Shown piece after piece: positions 35,298-42,589 of a stretch of DNA of 64,000 bases. The notes beneath the pieces are model-generated. The model worked only from the letters and a program-made list of their open reading frames with translations, made no database searches and was not told the origin of the DNA. Position 1 is the stretch's first letter. Each line of letters starts with the position of its first letter. The position numbers and the translations under genes are program-made. Where the stretch lies: positions 496,001 to 560,000 of the forward strand of contig NZ_FUZA01000001.1 of assembly GCF_900167945.1 (NCBI RefSeq), written 5' to 3'. Source of the stretch: Dyadobacter psychrophilus (GTDB lineage: Bacteria > Bacteroidota > Bacteroidia > Cytophagales > Spirosomataceae).

Positions 35298-36959
35298 TCA
35301 ATAACCCGGATTTTGCGGGAATGCGGCCGCACCGCCCTCCGTTCTGTCGATCTGCGTTTGCGGAATCGGGCGCAATAAGTGAATAGGTTTCACATTAGGC
35401 GCTGCTTGCGGGTTGTATTTTTGAACCCTTTCAACCAGGTTACCCCAGCGTTTCAGGTCCATCCAGCGGATCTGCTCTCCCAGGAGCTCACGTCCGCGCT
35501 CTTCCATCAACATTTCCATGTTCATATTCGCTTGCTTGATCTCCATAGCAGCGGCTTTCCCAGGAAAAGCTGCACGGCGACGCACCATATTGATCGCATC
35601 TGTGGCTTCCTTCACTTTGCCGGTCAGTAATTGCGCCTCGGCAAGCAATAAATAAGTATCCGCCAATCTGAAACACATATAATCCCTGCTTCCCGGCTCG
35701 TAAGTGCGGTCCGGGCGCAGCGGATCGAGGAATTTTCTGTTTGTCGGGAATAAAGCTTCGTCGTAACGGCTTGGTACTAACACCTGATATGGCTTCTTAG
35801 CACGCTCTGCCAAAGGCATTTCGTAACCTGGAATAAATATCGTTGTGTCACCTGCTTTGAATGTAACCTCTGATTTTGAGTTATCAAAAACGTTGGTAAA
35901 CTTGCCCGGGTTGTTGCATATCCATGTGTCTTTAAACGTCTTTTTATAACGTGAATCATTCACACGATCTGCAAAAACGGTTTCCAGACAGTATTTTGTT
36001 GGACGCATGCGTTTGAAAGGACGACCATTCAAAATATCACGGACCATTCCGGCCTGCACGTCGTATTGCATCCCGAAATAAAGGTGCAAGCTGTTTCCGG
36101 TGCCGTTTGTCAATGGATCCATGGTATACTGAACCGCGAAAACAACCTCATCGTGCATCTGATTTGCCTGGTCAAAAACACTCGCAAAATCAGGTAACAG
36201 CTTGAATGTGTAATTGTTGATCACACTGGAAGCATAAGTGGCAGCTTTGGAATAATCATCCGCAGCTTTGGAAGTGGAATTGCCTTTTGCCAAATAAACC
36301 ATGGCCAGCAAATGCTCTGCCGCTGGCTTTGTAGCACGACCGTAATCCGTTGCTTTTGATTTAGCTTCAAGGTCGGGCAAAGCCGATTCCAGGTCGGAAA
36401 TAATCTGTTTGTAAATTTCCGATTCGGGCGCACGGGAAGTTTTTTTGGTAGGTAAAATGGTTTCTGTCAATCTCAGATCGACCCCGCCATATTGCTGCAT
36501 CAAAAGGAAATAATAATGCGCTCGTAAAAACTTCATTTCGGCGACACGCAACTTTTTGATTGCATCGCTTACCGTGGCCGCGGGAGCACGTTCAATGACC
36601 GCATTACAGACATTGATCCCACGATAAGTCTCATCCCAGATCGTTGCCAGGTAATCCACGGTTGGCTGCAATTGTGCGTCATAAAAGTGGAACCCTTTGT
36701 AACCGCCATCAGCACCCGTTGCATAAAGGTCTGTGCCAAACTCAGTCATGGTAATGCCTTGCTGCGTTCCGTAATAGTTACGCAGGGACGAATAGGCCGA
36801 CTTTGCTGCATCCTCAAAACCTTTCGGCGTATTCATATAGTCGTTACCAATGCTGGAAATCACTTTTTCATCCAGCAGGTCGCTGCACGACTGGCCCATG
36901 AGCATGAATGCCATTAAGCCAATGTATTTGTATGATTTTTTGATGTATTTAAATTTCAT
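35298..36959 (-). CDS. SusD/RagB-family substrate-binding lipoprotein (second locus)
   Basis: 553 residues, lipoprotein signal ending at Cys25 (FMLMGQSC) followed by SDLLDEK. SusD features include the N-terminal helical repeats (FEDAAKSAYSSLRNYYGTQQ, VAEMKFLRAHYYFLLMQQYG), the RLADTYLLLAEAQLLTGKVK segment and the near-terminal MEERGRELLGEQIRWMDLKR and LRPIPQTQIDR. A TTG three codons earlier is ignored. It pairs with the SusC encoded upstream, 42 bases away. It is the larger SusD subtype common in Cytophagales. Confidence 0.93.
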   Translation of the reverse strand: MKFKYIKKSYKYIGLMAFMLMGQSCSDLLDEKVISSIGNDYMNTPKGFEDAAKSAYSSLRNYYGTQQGITMTEFGTDLYATGADGGYKGFHFYDAQLQPTVDYLATIWDETYRGINVCNAVIERAPAATVSDAIKKLRVAEMKFLRAHYYFLLMQQYGGVDLRLTETILPTKKTSRAPESEIYKQIISDLESALPDLEAKSKATDYGRATKPAAEHLLAMVYLAKGNSTSKAADDYSKAATYASSVINNYTFKLLPDFASVFDQANQMHDEVVFAVQYTMDPLTNGTGNSLHLYFGMQYDVQAGMVRDILNGRPFKRMRPTKYCLETVFADRVNDSRYKKTFKDTWICNNPGKFTNVFDNSKSEVTFKAGDTTIFIPGYEMPLAERAKKPYQVLVPSRYDEALFPTNRKFLDPLRPDRTYEPGSRDYMCFRLADTYLLLAEAQLLTGKVKEATDAINMVRRRAAFPGKAAAMEIKQANMNMEMLMEERGRELLGEQIRWMDLKRWGNLVERVQKYNPQAAPNVKPIHLLRPIPQTQIDRTEGGAAAFPQNPGY

Positions 36960-37001
36960 TTTTGTCAATATTAAATGTTGTTACCAAACCTTTCAGATTG
37001 C

Positions 37002-40000
37002 TCAGAACTTCACATTAAGTCCGATCGTGGATACACGTGTTGCTGGCGTTACACCGGATCCGATTGTTGTGTCCGAAGTTTCAGGATCCACACCATTGTA
37101 TTTTGAGCGGTATTTCGACCAGATTTTAGGCTGCTGGATACTTGCAAACAAGCGAAGCGATTCCAGGCCGAGCTTCTTGGTAAGGTTGTTACTGAAAGTG
37201 TAACCGAAGTTGACGTTACGGATTTTCACAAATGAGCCATCATAGTAGATGATCGCAGAGTTGTTAACAGGGAATTCTTGGTCCTTGTTAGGCTGCGGAA
37301 ATTCATTGGTAGGATTATTTGGCGTCCAGTAATCCACATACATTTGCTGATAACGGCCAGCCAATGCATTGTTATCCCTGTGGAAACCGCTGATGATCAT
37401 TTGCCCTTGTCTTGCATAAATAAAGAAAGAAAGGTCAAATCCTTTGAAATTGAAACGGTTTGTGATACCACCACTCCAATCCGGCACATCTGATCCCAGT
37501 TTCTGACGGTCATCTGCATTGATTTTGCCATCAGGCTGTCCTGTCAGTTTTCCATCCGCGCTGCGTCCGTTTACGTCAGCCACTTTAATCTGGCCTACCC
37601 GGCTTCCATAAGATTTAGCTGCATCTGCTTCGTTGGTCTGCCAGATCCCAGCTTTTTTGTAATCAAAATATTCAGACAAAGGATATCCGATAAACCATTT
37701 GTTACCCAAATCATCCACTGCACCATTGTAAAGGGAGATGATGGCTTCCGTGTTTTTGGTAAACTGGAAATCTGTGGTCCATTTGAAACCGTTCTTTGCG
37801 TTCACGTTAATGGTAGAAACACCCAGCTCAATTCCGCGGTTACGCGTTTCACCAACATTACGAGTCACTGCATTGAAACCGATTGAAGCTGGCAGCTGAT
37901 CAGAAAGCAGCAAGTCCGTTGTATTTGTTTCATAAAGTTCAAGAGAACCCTGCACACGGCCTTTGATAAAACTAAAATCAATACCCACGTTTTTGGTAGC
38001 AGAAGATTCCCATCTCAGATCCGGGTTACCGATTGTATTGGGGCGATAACCGTATGCCGGCGTATTATCCCATGCATAAATTGTCCTGCCCAGCAAACCT
38101 TGTGTCTGGTAAGGTGCCACACCCTGGTTACCCACAGAACCGTAGCTCACCCGAAGCTTTAAAAGGTCAAGCCATGACACACCTTTCATGAAAGGTTCAT
38201 TGGAGATATTCCATCCCAAAGCTACCCCTGGAAATGTTCCGTACTTTGTATTTTCCCCAAAACGGCTCGATCCATCTCGGCGGGCTGTTACGGTTAAAAG
38301 ATATTTGTCGGCATAATCATAGTTAATACGCGCCATATAGGAATTTAAAGTCCAGGGAATCAACACGCTACCAACTCCAAGAACTGCATTTGCATTACCA
38401 ACATTGTAAAATTGCTGCGTTTCAGCCGGCACACCCTGAACAGAAATTGTGTTTGCCTCAAAGTTTTCGCGCTGCACCGAGTGAAGGGCAGTAATGCCCA
38501 GGTTGTGTTTCGCTGCAAAAGTTTTGTTGTACGTAACAATGTTTTCCAAGGTCCAGTTGAAACCGTATTGGTTGTAAATCGCAGCTTGCGGATCACCGCC
38601 TTTTCGGGCATTGGTTTGTGCCCCTATAAAACGTCCGCCGCGTTCAACTGCAAAGTCTGGGCCGAAATTGATCCGGTATTTCAAACCTTCAATGATCTTA
38701 ACTTCGGTGTAAATGCTGTTGAAAATGCGGTACTTTTTACGTTCGTCAACCTGTGCGCCCGGAACTATTTCAGCAAGCGGGTTGGTCAGAAGTGCATCAT
38801 TTGTGGGAGCAAAAATAAGTTTACCGGCATCGTCAAATGCTCTTCCAAGCGGGTTTTGGTTCAATGTAAATGAGTATGGGTTCAAATCCTTGCCATTTCT
38901 CACGGAGTACATGAGGTAGGAAGAAATCCCTACTTTCACACGACTGTTAATGTTATGATCAATGTTTGCACGCAGGGAAGTTCTTGTGTAATCCAATCCT
39001 TCCGAAATCCCTTTATCCCTGAAAAAGCCCCCGGAAATGTAGAATTGCGTTTTTTCATTGCCACCCTGCACACCCACGGAATGATTTTGCTGAAAACCCT
39101 GACGCAGGATCATATCCTGGTAGTCTGTCGTGCGGTTCTTTGCAATCCCGTCCAATTCTACTGCTTCAAATAGTTTTGAATCCGCAAATGCATCGACCTG
39201 GCCGGTTGGCACCGGGTTTCCGTTTGCATCTTTATAAAGGCTTCCCGCAGCGATGCCTCGACGCGACTCGCGTAAATATTCAGCAAATTCAGGTCCTGAG
39301 AATAAGCGGATTTTGTCCAGCGCATCCGTCACGCCCACATATGTGTCATAACTGATCGTTGTTTTACCCTTGGTAGACTCTCCTCTTTTCGTCGTAATAA
39401 GGACAACACCGTTAGCACCTCTTGCACCATAAATAGCGGTTGCTGTTGCATCTTTCAGGATTTCCATGGACGCCACATCATTCGGGTTCATGTCTTCATA
39501 ACCTCCGGAAACGAAGTCAAACGGGCGCGTGGCCGACGACATGAGCTCATTACGGTCACCCGCCAGCGGAATACCATCCACAACATATAATGGATTGTTA
39601 CCGGCATTGAATGAACGTCGGCCGCGAATAAGGATTTTCGGTGTAGACCCCGGCTTACTTCCCGACTGGGAAACGTCGACTCCCGCCACACGGCCCTGCA
39701 TGGCCTGGCCTATGTTCGTAATCGGCATTTCGCTGATCTGCTTCGCAGACACGGATGAGATCGCACCTGTTGTCTGGCTCTTTTTCTGACTACCATAACC
39801 CACGACTACGACCTCTGTGAGCGCTTTCATATCAGCATCCATTTTAATATCAATGATGCTTTTTGCGCCAACCGGCACTTCCTGGGTTATAAATCCTACT
39901 GATGAGAACACCAGCACCGCGCCATTATCCGGCACTTCGATTTTAAACTGTCCTTCGACATCTGTGTTTGTCCCGCTTCTGCTTCCTTTCAACACTACCG

Positions 40001-40196
40001 ACACCCCTGGAATAGGTGTGTTATCTTCTGATGAGGTGATTTTCCCAGACACGGTTTTGTCAATAGAAAAAACATGGGTTACGTTGGGCCGGTTCAGTGA
40101 AAATGCCTCGGCGGTGAAGCCCGACACGATCATCGCTGCCATGGTCAGACGCAAAGCGCTTTGACCAGTACTAGTAAATTTTCTTTTCATACGCAT
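37002..40196 (-). CDS. SusC-family TonB-dependent outer-membrane transporter (second locus)
   Basis: 1064 residues with a signal peptide (about 1-33), a carboxypeptidase-regulatory-like domain (about 48-125, VSGKITSSEDNTPIPGVSVV), the TEVVVVGYGSQKK junction near residue 130, a plug (NPLYVVDGIPLAGDRNELMS) and a barrel ending in TIGLNVKF. A second start two codons downstream (ATG at 40190) is equally likely. There is no STN domain, so no direct link to a sigma factor. It heads the minus-strand glycan locus. The likely ligand is a plant-type glycoside or oligosaccharide, judged only from the enzyme neighbours. Confidence 0.93.
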   Translation of the reverse strand: MRMKRKFTSTGQSALRLTMAAMIVSGFTAEAFSLNRPNVTHVFSIDKTVSGKITSSEDNTPIPGVSVVLKGSRSGTNTDVEGQFKIEVPDNGAVLVFSSVGFITQEVPVGAKSIIDIKMDADMKALTEVVVVGYGSQKKSQTTGAISSVSAKQISEMPITNIGQAMQGRVAGVDVSQSGSKPGSTPKILIRGRRSFNAGNNPLYVVDGIPLAGDRNELMSSATRPFDFVSGGYEDMNPNDVASMEILKDATATAIYGARGANGVVLITTKRGESTKGKTTISYDTYVGVTDALDKIRLFSGPEFAEYLRESRRGIAAGSLYKDANGNPVPTGQVDAFADSKLFEAVELDGIAKNRTTDYQDMILRQGFQQNHSVGVQGGNEKTQFYISGGFFRDKGISEGLDYTRTSLRANIDHNINSRVKVGISSYLMYSVRNGKDLNPYSFTLNQNPLGRAFDDAGKLIFAPTNDALLTNPLAEIVPGAQVDERKKYRIFNSIYTEVKIIEGLKYRINFGPDFAVERGGRFIGAQTNARKGGDPQAAIYNQYGFNWTLENIVTYNKTFAAKHNLGITALHSVQRENFEANTISVQGVPAETQQFYNVGNANAVLGVGSVLIPWTLNSYMARINYDYADKYLLTVTARRDGSSRFGENTKYGTFPGVALGWNISNEPFMKGVSWLDLLKLRVSYGSVGNQGVAPYQTQGLLGRTIYAWDNTPAYGYRPNTIGNPDLRWESSATKNVGIDFSFIKGRVQGSLELYETNTTDLLLSDQLPASIGFNAVTRNVGETRNRGIELGVSTINVNAKNGFKWTTDFQFTKNTEAIISLYNGAVDDLGNKWFIGYPLSEYFDYKKAGIWQTNEADAAKSYGSRVGQIKVADVNGRSADGKLTGQPDGKINADDRQKLGSDVPDWSGGITNRFNFKGFDLSFFIYARQGQMIISGFHRDNNALAGRYQQMYVDYWTPNNPTNEFPQPNKDQEFPVNNSAIIYYDGSFVKIRNVNFGYTFSNNLTKKLGLESLRLFASIQQPKIWSKYRSKYNGVDPETSDTTIGSGVTPATRVSTIGLNVKF

Positions 40197-40664
40197 TGAT
40201 TGGTGATTGATAAAGTTCTGACTGCTTACTGCTGGACGAGATTTTTCTGGACTACCCTTAAAAATTATTATATTAATTCTAAAAAAAATTAAACTGTAAA
40301 TTACCGGTTACACATCAATGGTTACAAAACGCACCAAAAAAGTGTCTTGTTGAGAAAAGGGGGAAGCGAGAAGTTTTAAGAGGTTCAGTTTGAATAATTC
40401 CAATAACTACATTAATTGTACAAATAGTACAATTTGGAATTAATGGTTGAGAATAGATATAAGTGCGTTAATCTGGAAATGAAAGCGGTATTTTATTTAT
40501 GCAAACGTTATCGGGAACGTTGCCAGGATAGGCTTGATCAAATAAATTATTGTAAGATATTAACAAAATTAGCTTTTGACGCTTCGAATAACGCCGCAAT
40601 ATGCTTAGTCGTTATTGCACTATACCAATATTTTTTAAAATAATATTTCCCGCCTGAGAACAGG
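40197..40664. other. AT-rich intergenic region with several repeats upstream of the second susC
   Basis: 468 bases without a convincing gene. It holds two direct GGTTACA repeats (40306-40312 and 40320-40326), a perfect 8-base inverted repeat AATTGTAC/GTACAATT around five bases (40414-40434) and two AACGTT half-palindromes 12 bases apart (40504-40509 and 40516-40521). These may be regulator sites for the SusC operon. No -7 box could be placed with confidence. Confidence 0.45.
40414..40434. promoter_or_regulatory. Candidate operator upstream of the second susC
   Basis: AATTGTAC-AAATA-GTACAATT, perfect 8-base arms with a five-base spacer, about 220 bases before the susC ATG. It lacks a T-run after it and has an AT-rich stem, so it looks like a protein-binding site rather than a terminator. 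No regulator gene adjoins. Confidence 0.4.
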
Positions 40665-41054
40665 TCAGTTGATGATGGAGAAGAAAAAGAAAGCGAGGAG
40701 GATGATAACAGCCATGGATATCACACCCAGTACAATGCTGTTGGAAGTAACTGTTTTCTTAAATGCTGTCATGCCGGGCTGGGCGTGATCGCGCTCCGTA
40801 ATAATTTCCAATGAGTTCCGGATTCTTCCCCATATGGAGTTAACCTCCTGATTTGAAAGGGAGTCTGGCTTCCAGTCGGACGCAAGCAATACGAGTTCCC
40901 TGGCTCTGGCAACTGTATCTTTCATCGCAGGATATTTCACGATCCAGCCTTCCCAAAAAGAGCGGATTGGAGGATCATCGGGAAACCGGACCCATCTAAT
41001 GAACAGGTTTTCCATCGCTAACTCTTCCGCCGATAACTCCGAAAACGGTTTCAT
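40665..41054 (-). CDS. Orphan anti-sigma-like membrane protein without FecR domain
   Basis: 129 residues from ATG at 41054 (a GTG three codons earlier is possible). The first 85 residues resemble the N-terminal anti-sigma domain of FecR proteins (ENLFIRWVRFPDDPPIRSFW, EGWIVKYPAMKDTVARAREL). They are followed by a single membrane helix (NSIVLGVISMAVIILLAFFF), after which the protein ends, with no periplasmic FecR domain (about 200 residues usual). No sigma factor gene lies beside it. It may be a broken or stripped anti-sigma factor. Confidence 0.65.
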   Translation of the reverse strand: MKPFSELSAEELAMENLFIRWVRFPDDPPIRSFWEGWIVKYPAMKDTVARARELVLLASDWKPDSLSNQEVNSIWGRIRNSLEIITERDHAQPGMTAFKKTVTSNSIVLGVISMAVIILLAFFFFSIIN

Positions 41055-41118
41055 TTCAAGCACTTAATAATTTACAAAAGGCACATTCCTTTTGCCGCAA
41101 ATCCCACAAACCACATTA

Positions 41119-41297
41119 TTAAAAACCCCACCGCACAGCAAGCCCCACCATTCTGTGATTTTTACAAATAAGGAAATCCGTGCGGGTTTATACTCAAAGT
41201 GGGTGTAGTAATCGGAGCTGTAGTTGGAATGAAAGGTAATGCACTTGGCGTAAACCGAACCTAAGCCTACCGCACCTTCGCAACCATACTAGAATCG
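41119..41297 (-). pseudogene. C-terminal remnant of an outer-membrane beta-barrel protein
   Basis: On the minus strand a frame reads VGLGSVYAKCITFHSNYSSD and YYTHFEYKP, and after a one-base frame change RTDFLICKNHRMVGLAVRWG then F and TAA at 41119-41121. The ending, alternating hydrophobics with a terminal Phe, is the signature of an outer-membrane barrel strand. No start codon or upstream frame survives. The rest of the 405-base gap (41055-41459) shows nothing recognisable. Confidence 0.5.
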
Positions 41298-41459
41298 TCC
41301 AACCGTTAAAAAATCGCATGAAGGCCGATCAGTAAACGGATTCACATCAGAGTTACTTTGGATATAGTATTGTTACTTAAAAGTTGTAGCCTAGTCATAA
41401 CATGAAGTTGATTGCTCATGAGACAAAGGCATCTTGTTTCCAATCATCAATCTATTAAA

Positions 41460-41957
41460 ATGGCAACGAACATACAGATTTTTAGCATTTACAGCGTGAC
41501 TTCGGGTGTTAACACGAATTTCTATTTAATACGAACGATGCAACCTGGATACTCAAATAGCTCTTACACCCAGCAAGAGATGACCGAATCGATAGAAACC
41601 AAAAAACGAAACAAGATTTTGCAGCTGGTCGCCGGAAACTATGAAAATGGAGTGAGCCAGGAATTTCAGTTTGTAGGTGAATTTCAGGAGTTTCCCGTCG
41701 GAGATAAGCTTTACAGTAAGTATGGCATTGATCAAATGCACATTTGGTACATCGAGACAAAATTCGGGCATCCCTGGGTTATTATTGGTGAAGCTACCTC
41801 GGAAGATCAATTTCTGAATGATATAAACTCGGACGAGGATTTGTTGGACTTACATCCAACCGGAAGGCCCAAAAACCTTCGCGTGAGATTCGTCACGGAA
41901 AACGATTTTAATCTGTCCGCAATCACAGGATATAACTTAGAACACATCCCCTATTAG
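41460..41957 (+). CDS. Hypothetical protein (first of an unrecognised pair)
   Basis: 165 residues from MATNIQIFSIYSVTSGVNTN (in-frame ATG at 41418 also possible). It is rich in aromatic and acidic residues, with a middle QEFQFVGEFQEFPVGDKLYS and an ending VRFVTENDFNLSAITGYNLE. There is no signal peptide, membrane helix or catalytic motif that I can name. It lies 20 bases before a second unknown gene on the same strand and next to a disturbed AT-rich region, which suggests acquired DNA. A role as part of a toxin/immunity pair is a guess only. Confidence 0.6.
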   Translation: MATNIQIFSIYSVTSGVNTNFYLIRTMQPGYSNSSYTQQEMTESIETKKRNKILQLVAGNYENGVSQEFQFVGEFQEFPVGDKLYSKYGIDQMHIWYIETKFGHPWVIIGEATSEDQFLNDINSDEDLLDLHPTGRPKNLRVRFVTENDFNLSAITGYNLEHIPY

Positions 41958-41977
41958 GCCCAGTAATGGGGTAATTT

Positions 41978-42481
41978 ATGATAAATCTGCAAAAAACGAC
42001 ATTGACCATTAACGAGATTGAAAAGATACTGTCTTTCGGACTTCTATCCATTTTGAAATCTTTGCCCAAGACTCATCAAGAGCAGATTTCCGTGCTAGAC
42101 ATTAAATCTTCTAAGACTCTTTATGACAACTTTCACAAATCTGAGATGATTCGAGGATGTGATACTTTTCGCTATGACGGACTTACTTGGTCACCATTTC
42201 CGAAGGATCATTTTAGTGAATTTCGGAATTACAAACTTTCCAGCAAAACACAGCTAAAAAAATGGTTATTCAACTGCGGAATTCCTTTTAAAAATAGTGT
42301 CTTTCTTCTTTCTGACGGCGACCGAAACGCTATTGTAACTACATGGAAGATCGTCGTCAAACATTCAGATACAATATTCTGGGCAGATGATTCGGTTGTT
42401 TTTGACGAATCTCATAGTTGGTGCTTATTTTATCACCATGAGGGGGATATATACTTTGGACGAACGTTCCATAGAAAATAA
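41978..42481 (+). CDS. Hypothetical protein (second of the pair), immunity-like composition
   Basis: 167 residues: MINLQKTTLTINEIEKILSF, middle CDTFRYDGLTWSPFPKDHFS, end DDSVVFDESHSWCLFYHHEG then DIYFGR. Cytoplasmic-looking, acidic/aromatic, with Trp and His-rich C-terminus, a texture often seen in small immunity proteins of polymorphic toxin systems. No family recognised. It ends 108 bases before alaS. Confidence 0.6.
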   Translation: MINLQKTTLTINEIEKILSFGLLSILKSLPKTHQEQISVLDIKSSKTLYDNFHKSEMIRGCDTFRYDGLTWSPFPKDHFSEFRNYKLSSKTQLKKWLFNCGIPFKNSVFLLSDGDRNAIVTTWKIVVKHSDTIFWADDSVVFDESHSWCLFYHHEGDIYFGRTFHRK

Positions 42482-42542
42482 TACAATGAGAATACAGTGA
42501 TCTATCCAGCGCTACACTTATTTAACCTATATCTTTTTTCCT

Positions 42543-42550
42543 TACATTTG
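42543..42550 (+). promoter_or_regulatory. -7 promoter box of alaS
   Basis: TACATTTG matches TAnnTTTG exactly, 39 bases before the alaS ATG. TTTA at 42521-42524 could be a weak -33 box, with 18 bases between. Confidence 0.45.
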
Positions 42551-42589
42551 CCCCTTGTTTTGTAGCATATAAGGACCAAAATATATACA

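Noticed and set aside
40434-40643. 69-codon open frame on the plus strand in the AT-rich gap
   Set aside because: It needs a TTG start inside the inverted repeat and its residues (Cys-rich, no domain) look random; it also overlaps the candidate regulatory repeats.
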